In this document: one piece after another, positions 1-5,669 of the stretch
How the letters are laid out: every line of letters begins with the position of its first letter
How positions within the stretch are numbered: position 1 is the first letter of the stretch
NCBI GenBank assembly: GCA_012026715.1
Contig: VEPB01000350.1
Location: 1 to 11,763, forward strand
Source: Methylococcaceae bacterium
Lineage (GTDB): Bacteria; Pseudomonadota; Gammaproteobacteria; Methylococcales; Methylococcaceae
Length of the DNA: 11,763 nucleotides
Direction of reading: 5' to 3'
Notes under the pieces: generated by a model
The model's input: only the letters and a program-made list of their open reading frames with translations
Told to the model about the DNA's origin: nothing
Database searches by the model: none
Made by a program: the position numbers and the translations under genes

Positions 1-675
1 CACAGGCCCGAAGCAAACCCAAGGCGTTCTGCGCCACGGCACTGAACCAGGTCTCCGATGGAGCCCCCGGTGCAGCAGAGGCAGAACCAGGTGGGCGCGC
101 ATGAACCGGGAATCGAACAAGCCCCGGATGAGGATGTCGGCCACCGGAGCCAGCGCCCGGACCAGGGCCAGAGCGAGGGTGAGCTTGTTGCGATTGCCGG
201 TGGCGGGCACGAGGCGGGAGAGGACGGGCAGCACCCACCTGCGGTCTTCGGCGGTGATGCTGCTGATGCCGAGGGTGACCCAATTCTGGGAACGCAGGTA
301 CTCGGGCCGGTTGATCTTCCGGGCATGATCGAAGTGGAGGTCACAGCCTGGAGCAGAAAGAGAACCGCGGGGAACCAGGGTATCGTCGATCACCAGCACG
401 ATGGCATCGGGGGCCAGGACCGCCAGCACCAGGGAAAAGGTGGCGCGGGCCAGGGGCACGATGCGGACGCTGCCGCGTTCGATGAGCTTGTAGTAGGTAG
501 TCCAATGTTTGCGGCGGCAAATCGCCGAGAGGGCGCGGGTGACCCAGCCCTCGGGAGCGACCAGGCAGGCGCAGAGCAGTTCGACGAAGGTGGCGCGGGA
601 ACGGATGGGGACTGCGAGCAGGAGCTGGGAAAGCCATAGGGAGAGTTGGGTGCGAGCGAGGCTGGACAGAGGCAT
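1..675 (-). CDS. Transposase fragment, DDE superfamily (IS701/DDE_5-like), runs off left edge
   Basis: A reading frame open from an ATG at 675 to the window edge (225 codons, no stop) has the look of an insertion-sequence transposase. Residues about 94-100 read IVLVIDDTL, which fits the first catalytic Asp strand of DDE transposases. It is followed by a FDHARKINRPEYL segment and a QNWVTLGI segment at about 120-140, as I remember from IS701-like/DDE_5 proteins. Residues about 189-206 (RFMRAHLVLPLLHRG) fit the region after the second Asp strand, where DSRFM replaces the usual D-x-x-x-M pattern. Beyond about position 60 the frame stays open, but the sequence no longer resembles the expected continuation (a VIGQxRRDTA-like strand), so the gene may be frameshifted or rearranged there. 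A stop codon lies at 706-708 in frame upstream of the ATG, and no clear ribosome site precedes it. The family call is from memory of motifs, without a search. Confidence 0.65.
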   Translation of the reverse strand, partial: MPLSSLARTQLSLWLSQLLLAVPIRSRATFVELLCACLVAPEGWVTRALSAICRRKHWTTYYKLIERGSVRIVPLARATFSLVLAVLAPDAIVLVIDDTLVPRGSLSAPGCDLHFDHARKINRPEYLRSQNWVTLGISSITAEDRRWVLPVLSRLVPATGNRNKLTLALALVRALAPVADILIRGLFDSRFMRAHLVLPLLHRGLHRRPGSVPWRRTPWVCFGPV

Positions 676-710
676 GGGGGTCGGCCGGGAGCAAAAAATC
701 GCTCCCTATT

Positions 711-758
711 GGCCGCGCCCCAGCTGACTCAAAAAGCCAAGTCAGCTGGGGCGCGGCC
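711..758. repeat. Perfect 19-bp inverted repeat with 10-base spacer
   Basis: The arms GGCCGCGCCCCAGCTGACT (711-729) and its exact complement (740-758) are separated by CAAAAAGCCA. The repeat lies 35 bases beyond the transposase start. It could be a very strong hairpin (a terminator that stops transcription entering the element), a pair of head-to-head IS ends, or a palindromic target into which the element inserted. No T-run follows on either strand, which argues against a standard intrinsic terminator. Confidence 0.8.
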
Positions 759-815
759 GCACGACCTCCGGGGCTTGTCAAGCACTATTTGGCGTCCTGT
801 GAAAATTCCGGGCAC

Positions 816-835
816 AAAAAAGCCGCCGGCTCCTT
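816..835 (-). terminator. Intrinsic-terminator-like element facing left, with no gene feeding it
   Basis: On the minus strand the sequence reads AAGGAGCC-GGC-GGCTTTTTTG. This is a short stem (AGCC/GGCT, extendable by G-U and A-T pairs) followed directly by six T. No minus-strand gene lies between serS and this point that would need it. It may insulate against antisense transcripts from the serS upstream region or be a remnant of a gene lost near the insertion element. The stem is short, so this is a weak call. Confidence 0.35.
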
Positions 836-857
836 GGGATGCCTGCGGCGTGAATGT

Positions 858-948
858 CTGAATGTCTAAAGTTGAGTAAGTATAAGGTAGCTGAGCGGCT
901 GCTTGCCGCGCCCGGAGCGGCCTGATGCGCCGGTTTCTGCGGTAAAAT
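858..948 (+). promoter_or_regulatory. Probable serS promoter region
   Basis: Two -10-like boxes lie upstream of serS: TATAAG at 881-886 and TAAAAT at 943-948. Neither has a good -35 box at 16-18 bases; CTGAAT (858-863) lies 17 bases before the first. An 8-base tandem duplication TGAATGTC (851-858 and 859-866) lies just upstream. The 676-980 stretch otherwise holds only the inverted repeat and the left-facing terminator-like element described separately. Confidence 0.35.
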
Positions 949-980
949 CGCGCGCCACACGAACGACCAGGAGCCAGCCC

Positions 981-2261
981 GTGTTAGATCCCCGTTTATT
1001 CCGCAGCCAACTCGACGAGGTGGAGGCGCAGCTTGCCCGCCGCGGTTTCCGGCTGGATTCCGAAGCCTTCCGGGCGCTGGAAAACCGCCGCAAGGACGTC
1101 CAGGTCATCACCCAAAACCTGCAGAACGAGCGCAACACCCGCTCCAAGTCCATCGGCCAGGCCAAGGCGCGCGGCGAGGATATCCAGCCGCTGCTGGACC
1201 AGGTCGCCCACCTGGGCGACGAACTGAAGCGCAACGAGCAGGAGTTGGAAGCCATCCAGGCCCAACTGGAGGACTGCCTGCTGGGGATCCCCAACGTCCT
1301 CGATGCCGATGTGCCGGACGGCGGTGGCGATGCCGACAACGTGGAAGTCCGCCGGTTCGGGGAGCCGCGTGCCTTCGCCTTCGAGCCCAAGGATCACGCC
1401 GAACTGGGCCTGCCCCTGGGTCTGATGGATTTCGAGGCCGCCGCCAAGCTCACCGGCGCCCGCTTCGTCACCCTGTTCGGCGGCCTGGCCCGCATGCAGC
1501 GGGTACTGACCCAGTTCATGCTGGACCTCCACAGCGGCGAGCACGGCTACACCGAGACCTACGTGCCCTTCATGGTGAACGCGGACAGCCTGCGCGGCAC
1601 CGGTCAGCTGCCCAAGTTCGAGGAAGACCTGTTCAAGCTGGTCCGCGATCCGCCCTACTACCTGATTCCCACCGCCGAGGTGCCCGTCACCAACCTGGTC
1701 CGCGACGACATCGTCGAAGCCGAGCGGCTGCCCCTGCGCTACGTCTGCCATACCCCCTGCTTCCGCAGCGAGGCCGGTTCCGCCGGGAAGGACACCCGCG
1801 GCATGATCCGCCAGCATCAGTTCGAGAAGGTGGAACTGGTGCAGATCGTCCGGCCTGACCAGTCTTCCGCCGCCCACGAGGAACTCACCCGCCACGCCGA
1901 AACGGTGTTGGAGCGGCTCGGCCTGCCCTATCGGCGCATGGTGCTGTGCGCTGGCGATACCGGCTTTTCCTCCGCCAAGACCTACGATCTGGAAGTTTGG
2001 CTGCCGGGCCAGCAGGCTTATCGGGAAATCTCCTCCTGCAGCAATTTCCGCGACTTCCAGGCGCGGCGCCTCAAGGCGCGCTGGCGCAATCCCGAGACCG
2101 GCAAGCCGGAACTGGTCCACACCCTCAACGGCTCCGGCCTGGCGGTGGGCCGTACCCTGATCGCCGTCATGGAAAACTACCAGGAGGAAGACGGCCGCAT
2201 CCGGGTTCCGGATGTGCTGCGCCCTTACATGGGCGGCTTGGAGTTCATCGGCCGGGGCTGA
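981..2261 (+). CDS. serS: Serine--tRNA ligase (seryl-tRNA synthetase)
   Basis: Cytoplasmic class II synthetase that activates serine with ATP and charges tRNA-Ser (and tRNA-Sec where present). The product is 426 residues, the usual bacterial length. Residues 1-105 form the N-terminal antiparallel coiled-coil arm that binds the tRNA long variable arm, beginning LDPRLFRSQLDEV. The catalytic core shows the TAEVPVTN strand (231-238), motif 2 (FRSEAGSAGKDTRGMIRQHQ, 261-280) and motif 3 (GSGLAVGRTL, 384-393). The start is GTG at 981, because AGGAG (969-973) sits seven bases before it and translation from here matches the family N-terminus. An upstream in-frame ATG at 903 would add 26 unrelated residues. 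The downstream Fae-like gene is on the same strand, 87 bases away, separated by a hairpin. Confidence 0.97.
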   Translation: MLDPRLFRSQLDEVEAQLARRGFRLDSEAFRALENRRKDVQVITQNLQNERNTRSKSIGQAKARGEDIQPLLDQVAHLGDELKRNEQELEAIQAQLEDCLLGIPNVLDADVPDGGGDADNVEVRRFGEPRAFAFEPKDHAELGLPLGLMDFEAAAKLTGARFVTLFGGLARMQRVLTQFMLDLHSGEHGYTETYVPFMVNADSLRGTGQLPKFEEDLFKLVRDPPYYLIPTAEVPVTNLVRDDIVEAERLPLRYVCHTPCFRSEAGSAGKDTRGMIRQHQFEKVELVQIVRPDQSSAAHEELTRHAETVLERLGLPYRRMVLCAGDTGFSSAKTYDLEVWLPGQQAYREISSCSNFRDFQARRLKARWRNPETGKPELVHTLNGSGLAVGRTLIAVMENYQEEDGRIRVPDVLRPYMGGLEFIGRG

Positions 2262-2275
2262 CCCGGTTTCCCTCA

Positions 2276-2308
2276 GGTTCCGGCTCGCCATGGGGCGTGG
2301 TCGGAACC
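2276..2308 (+). terminator. Nested hairpin between serS and the Fae-like gene
   Basis: Outer arms GGTTCCG (2276-2282) and CGGAACC (2302-2308) are exact complements and enclose a second stem CGCC/GGCG (2286-2289 and 2294-2297) with an ATGG loop. It begins 15 bases after the serS stop. With no T-run it may be a Rho-dependent or attenuating terminator, or a leader structure of the next gene. Confidence 0.4.
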
Positions 2309-2348
2309 GTAATCCCCGTTCGCAACCCGCACGACCGAAGGAGGTCCC

Positions 2349-2882
2349 ATGTCCGAAATCATCTTCAAGACCGGCGAAGCCACCGTATTTGCCGCGGATG
2401 GCCAGTACACCGACGCCATGCCGGAAATTCTCATTGGCACGGTCGACGGTCCGGTGGGTCAGGCGTTTGCCAACATGATGGGCCAAACCGCCGGCCACAC
2501 CCGCATGTTCGCCATCCGCGCCTGCAACCAGATGGTCAAGCCGGCCACCATGATGGTGCCCAAGGTGACCATCAAGAGCTCGGCCTACGTCAACCTGTTC
2601 GGCGGCGTGGTGCAGTCGGCGACCGCGGACGCGGTGCTGGACTGCGTCATCGAGGGCATCATCCCGCGCGATCAGGTCGATAAACTGTGTATCATCAGCC
2701 TGATCTGGATCGATCCCCAGTGCGCCACCGACCCCAACCTGGATGAGCAGGACCTCTACCGCACCAACTACGAGGCCACCAAGCTGGCGATCCAGCGCGC
2801 TTTGAAGGGCGAGCCCACCATCGATGAACTCATCGCCAACCGCCATACCATCAAGCACGACATGTACGATCCGGACGCCTGA
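2349..2882 (+). CDS. Formaldehyde-activating enzyme (Fae) paralogue lacking the active-site His
   Basis: Canonical Fae is a cytoplasmic homopentamer that condenses formaldehyde with tetrahydromethanopterin to give methylene-H4MPT, the entry step of formaldehyde oxidation in methylotrophs. This 177-residue protein is clearly in the family. Conserved blocks include EILIGTVDGPVGQAF (26-40), the PATMMVPKVTI strand (65-75), EGIIPRDQVD (102-111) and NYEATKLAIQRAL (140-152). The conserved His of the canonical AHIDLIIG segment (His22 in Methylobacterium, from memory) aligns with Met24 in DAMPEILIG. Other residues around it also differ, and there is one extra residue before it. This points to the Fae2/Fae3-like paralogues, whose role is less certain. 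The start is well set by AAGGAGGT (2338-2345) three bases before the ATG. It may be co-transcribed with serS, but a hairpin intervenes. I leave the symbol blank because the paralogue type is unsure. Confidence 0.88.
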   Translation: MSEIIFKTGEATVFAADGQYTDAMPEILIGTVDGPVGQAFANMMGQTAGHTRMFAIRACNQMVKPATMMVPKVTIKSSAYVNLFGGVVQSATADAVLDCVIEGIIPRDQVDKLCIISLIWIDPQCATDPNLDEQDLYRTNYEATKLAIQRALKGEPTIDELIANRHTIKHDMYDPDA

Positions 2883-2920
2883 TCCGGCTCCCATTCGCAG
2901 CATCGCCGCAGTCGGTGCCC

Positions 2921-3565
2921 ATGGCGAAGTGCGCCGCTTATCAAATGACTTGCGTGGCGCTTGTCGCAGAACTGGCTTGGTCGGGGCTTGCGCCTTATGA
3001 TCGGACCACCTGGCTGCTGGAGGTGGTTCCGGTATTTGTGATATTGCCGCTTTTGTGGGCGACGCGCCGCCGGTTCCCGCTGACCACCTTGCTATATGTT
3101 GGCATCGTCTTGCACGGGTTGGTGCTGACCGTTGGTGGCTCGTACAGTTACGCGCGAGTCCCTGCCGGTTTCCAGATGCAGGAGTGGCTGGGACTGAGCC
3201 GCAACCCTTACGACAAGCTGGGGCACTTCTGTCAGGGATTCGTTCCGGCCCTGGCGGCCCGCGAGATCCTGCTGCGTGGCGAACATGTCCGAGGCCGACG
3301 GATGCTGCAGTTCGTGGTGCTATGTGTTGCCCTGGCTGTCAGTGCCGTCTACGAGTTGCTGGAGTGGGCGGCGGCATTGGTTTTGGGGCAGGGGGCCGAT
3401 GAGTTCCTGGGGATCCAGGGCGATCCTTGGGATACCCAGTCGGACATGTTCATGGCGCTGACCGGCGCGGCGACGGTTTTGCTGTTGGTGGGGCGGTTTC
3501 ACGATCGGGCGATTGCCGCGCTGCAGCCGTATCGCCCCGCTTCTGATGCGGCCGAGGATCTATAA
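2921..3565 (+). CDS. Inner-membrane protein of the YjdF/DUF2238 family
   Basis: A 214-residue integral membrane protein with hydrophobic spans at roughly 10-24, 32-48, 53-71, 127-147 and 176-192. Hallmarks I associate with the DUF2238 (Escherichia coli YjdF) family are all present: a W-S-G-x-x-P-x-D-R segment (20-28), NPYDKLGHFCQGFVPAL (95-111), YELLEW (144-149) and GDPWDTQSDM (168-177). The conserved Asp, His and Glu near the membrane faces suggest a metal or proton site, but the family function is not known to me. The start is uncertain: ATG 2921 gives a normal N-terminus, GTG 2915 and ATG 2945 are in frame, and none has a clear ribosome site. It follows the Fae-like gene by 38 bases on the same strand, so co-transcription is possible. 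Confidence 0.85.
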   Translation: MAKCAAYQMTCVALVAELAWSGLAPYDRTTWLLEVVPVFVILPLLWATRRRFPLTTLLYVGIVLHGLVLTVGGSYSYARVPAGFQMQEWLGLSRNPYDKLGHFCQGFVPALAAREILLRGEHVRGRRMLQFVVLCVALAVSAVYELLEWAAALVLGQGADEFLGIQGDPWDTQSDMFMALTGAATVLLLVGRFHDRAIAALQPYRPASDAAEDL

Positions 3566-3566
3566 T
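3561..3566 (+). promoter_or_regulatory. Consensus -10 box overlapping the preceding stop codon
   Basis: A perfect TATAAT overlaps the TAA stop of the DUF2238 gene, 28 bases before the next ATG. No good -35 box is present at the usual distance. It could give the outer-membrane gene its own promoter with a leader of about 20 bases. Confidence 0.35.
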
Positions 3567-3593
3567 CCACAGAACGGAAAACCGAGGTAGTAA

Positions 3594-4577
3594 ATGATTG
3601 ATCATCGAGTGTGGGTCGGAGCGTTGCTGGGTTGTCTGGCGGAACTTGCCGTCGCTGCTGAAACCCCGGCGCCGGTGGCGTCGCGGACACAACTGCAGCA
3701 GGCGCTGACGGCCCTCAATGCAGGACAGGTAGAAGCCGCCAAGAGCATCTTGAGAAATCTGGTCGCCGCCGATGAGGCCGCGCCGGTCAAAGCGGCCGTG
3801 GCGCCGGTTGCCGCGCCGGCACCGGCGCAGAAGTCGGTCGTGGCGACGGAAACCGGATTCGATGCCGGATTCCAGGTGTCCGGCTACCGCTATCAGGAAC
3901 ACGTGCCGGGCCGCGGCGACTTCATGCACTTGTCAGGACCCAAATTTGGCATCACCGCCAAGGGAACCATGGCGTTTCGCGACGGACTCTGGATGGCGGG
4001 CGATTTCCGCTTTGCTTACGGCTTCAATGAATACCGCAATTACGTCAAGCAGACCAAGAGCGGCATACCGGATTATCTGTGGGACGTGCGGGTGCTCGGC
4101 GGCAAGGATTTCATCTTCGAGAATGTTTCGCTGGCCGGCCGGAGCTTTGACTTGAGCGTATCGCCGTTTACCGGATTCGGCTATCGGAACCTGCTCAACG
4201 ACGCCCGCGGATCTTACGGCAACAACACCTTCGGTTATTTCCGCGACAGCGAGTATTTTTACGTGCCGGTGGGGTTCACCTCGCGGTTGGGTCTGGGTTC
4301 CCAATCCCGCGTCAGCGCCACCTTCGAATACGACTATCTGGCCTTCGGTCGCCAGATTTCCTATCTCAGCGACGTGGGGCCGCGCTTTCCGGACCTCGCG
4401 AACGACCAGAACAGCGGTTACGGACTGCGTGGCAGCGTCTTCTACGAGCAGCCCAACTGGTCCATCGGACCTTACTTCATCTATTGGGACATCGACCGAT
4501 CCGACTTCAGCGCGCGCGCCTACGAGCCCCACAATCAAACCGTGGAATACGGCGCCGAGGGCCGCTACCGGTTTTAA
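3594..4577 (+). CDS. Outer-membrane beta-barrel protein, function unknown
   Basis: A 327-residue exported protein. Residues 1-22 look like a signal peptide (VWVGALLG core, cleavage near AVAA). An alternative lipobox reading LLGC at 11-14 is less likely given the rest of the protein. Residues 32-60 form an amphipathic helix pair (LQQALTALNAGQVEAAKSIL) resembling a single TPR-like unit, followed by an Ala/Pro-rich hinge (61-80). From about 88 onward, alternating hydrophobic and aromatic strands (GFQVSGYRY, LWMAGDFRFAYGF, VSATFEYDYLAFG, VEYGAEGRYRF) indicate a barrel, and the protein ends in Phe, the usual signal for BAM-dependent insertion. The start is set by GAGGT (3584-3588), five bases before the ATG. 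I cannot name a substrate or partner. The gene faces the DJ-1/PfpI gene across a hairpin. Confidence 0.75.
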   Translation: MIDHRVWVGALLGCLAELAVAAETPAPVASRTQLQQALTALNAGQVEAAKSILRNLVAADEAAPVKAAVAPVAAPAPAQKSVVATETGFDAGFQVSGYRYQEHVPGRGDFMHLSGPKFGITAKGTMAFRDGLWMAGDFRFAYGFNEYRNYVKQTKSGIPDYLWDVRVLGGKDFIFENVSLAGRSFDLSVSPFTGFGYRNLLNDARGSYGNNTFGYFRDSEYFYVPVGFTSRLGLGSQSRVSATFEYDYLAFGRQISYLSDVGPRFPDLANDQNSGYGLRGSVFYEQPNWSIGPYFIYWDIDRSDFSARAYEPHNQTVEYGAEGRYRF

Positions 4578-4595
4578 GTCGATTTTGGATTGAAC

Positions 4596-4635
4596 CCGTC
4601 ACTTGCGAAAGCGACTTCCGTTCCGCAAGTGACGG
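4596..4635. terminator. Hairpin between convergent genes
   Basis: Arms CCGTCACTTGCG (4596-4607) and CGCAAGTGACGG (4624-4635) are exact complements with a 16-base loop. It lies between a plus-strand stop at 4577 and a minus-strand stop at 4643, so it likely serves both directions. There is no T-run on either side. Confidence 0.55.
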
Positions 4636-4642
4636 CGTCGGA

Positions 4643-5509
4643 TTACTGAATCGGGATTTGCCTGACGTAGTCGGCCAAGCCGAAATAGTCGTACATCCAT
4701 TGCATGGCGTCGAACACCGCCGGATCGGTCTTCTCGGGCGCCCCGCCTTTGATTGGCGGCCGGGGATCGTACTGCAACTCCAGCATCACCGCCTGGGTAT
4801 AATCCCGGCCCCCGTTCAAATCGTTCTGGAAAACCTTCTTCACCAGCGCCAGCGCCATGTCGATACCGGCGGTCACCCCGGCACCGGTGATGATCTTGCC
4901 GTCGAACACGTAGCGCTGGCCGGACTTCGGGATCGCGCCGAAGTGTGCCAGCAGCTCGTCGGCGTGATACCAGTTGCTGGTGGCTTTCTTGCCTTGCAGG
5001 AGACCGGCGGCTCCCAACACCCAGGACCCGGTGCAGACGCTGGTGGTCCAGATCGTGTTCCGGTCCACCGCCTTGATCCAGTTCAGTACCTCCGTGTTGG
5101 TGGCCAATAGTGCGGTTTCGAAAGCGCCGCCGGGCACCACTAACACCTCCAGGTCGGTGGTGTTGCCGATGTTGCGGTGGGCGGTCATCTGCATGTTGCT
5201 GTTGCTGGTGATGACAGACTTGTAATTGCCCTGGGCATCCTTGGTGGCCGAGATGAGCATGGGGCGCAAACCAGCGGAGCTGAAAGTTTGGTAGGGTCCG
5301 AGGGCATCCATGGCATTGACGCCGTCGTAGATCAGAATGCCGATACCCCCGGATACATATTGCTTGGTGGCGTCGACGGTGGGTCTGATGTCCGGCGATG
5401 GGGCCAGCGCGATCAACTCCTCGCGGCTGAGGTGGCGGGCAGGATCGGTGGCCGACGCCGCCAGTGGCAGAAGGGTGGCGGCGATCAGAAGAAGACTGCG
5501 GGGAAGCAT
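4643..5509 (-). CDS. Exported DJ-1/PfpI-family protein, isonitrile-hydratase-like
   Basis: A 288-residue protein with a class I glutamine-amidotransferase-like fold. A signal peptide occupies residues 1-20 (LLLIAATLLPLAASA, cleavage after ASA), so it probably acts in the periplasm. The nucleophile elbow is SVCTGS with Cys159, followed by WVLGAAGLLQGKKATSNW. The earlier YDGVNAMDALGP segment places Asp68 where isonitrile hydratase (InhA) has its conserved active-site Asp. TGAGVTAGIDMAL (208-220) is also typical. InhA-type enzymes hydrate isonitriles to N-substituted formamides. They are cytoplasmic and about 230 residues long; this one is longer by the signal, an N-terminal linker (21-50) and a C-terminal tail (240-288). 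The start has GAGGT seven bases upstream (5521-5517). It lies downstream of the GMC gene on the same strand, 160 bases away and past a small hairpin. The substrate is unproven; a transcription-regulator role is unlikely because no HTH domain is present. Confidence 0.83.
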   Translation of the reverse strand: MLPRSLLLIAATLLPLAASATDPARHLSREELIALAPSPDIRPTVDATKQYVSGGIGILIYDGVNAMDALGPYQTFSSAGLRPMLISATKDAQGNYKSVITSNSNMQMTAHRNIGNTTDLEVLVVPGGAFETALLATNTEVLNWIKAVDRNTIWTTSVCTGSWVLGAAGLLQGKKATSNWYHADELLAHFGAIPKSGQRYVFDGKIITGAGVTAGIDMALALVKKVFQNDLNGGRDYTQAVMLELQYDPRPPIKGGAPEKTDPAVFDAMQWMYDYFGLADYVRQIPIQ

Positions 5510-5638
5510 GAAAACGACCTCATCGTTGGGTTTGTGGAATCCCAGACAAAGCGAGATCCGTGCCGCAGCGGTAAAGTGCAGAATCGAGAGATATTATCGA
5601 TCAGTGGCGTGGGCTGAGTCTCCGAGCCGTGGGGCGGA

Positions 5639-5657
5639 TGCCGCAGCCACTGCGGCA
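5639..5657 (-). terminator. Small hairpin after the GMC gene
   Basis: Arms TGCCGCAG (5639-5646) and CTGCGGCA (5650-5657) are exact complements around a 3-base loop, 12 bases past the GMC stop in its reading direction. No T-run follows, so termination may be partial. The rest of the 160-base gap up to the DJ-1/PfpI start shows no gene and only weak -10-like matches. Confidence 0.4.
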
Positions 5658-5669
5658 AATGCCTCAACG

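Noticed and set aside
58..639. Plus-strand frame of 193 codons in the transposase region
   Set aside because: It is Gln/Gly/Asp-rich with no recognisable domain; the opposite strand has transposase motifs.
341..781. Minus-strand frame of 146 codons in another phase of the transposase
   Set aside because: It is Pro/Arg/His-rich and overlaps the frame carrying the DDE-type motif, with no motif of its own.
851..866. Tandem 8-base duplication TGAATGTC
   Set aside because: Two copies are too few for a CRISPR or iteron array; it may be a simple slip-strand duplication.
903..980. Upstream ATG extension of serS
   Set aside because: The extra 26 residues do not match the SerRS N-terminus, and the GTG at 981 has a well-placed ribosome site.
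996..2903. Long minus-strand open frame (635 codons) opposite serS and the Fae-like gene
   Set aside because: It lies exactly antisense to two clearly identified genes and has Gly/Ala/Val/His-rich composition without motifs; such frames are common in GC-rich codon-biased DNA.
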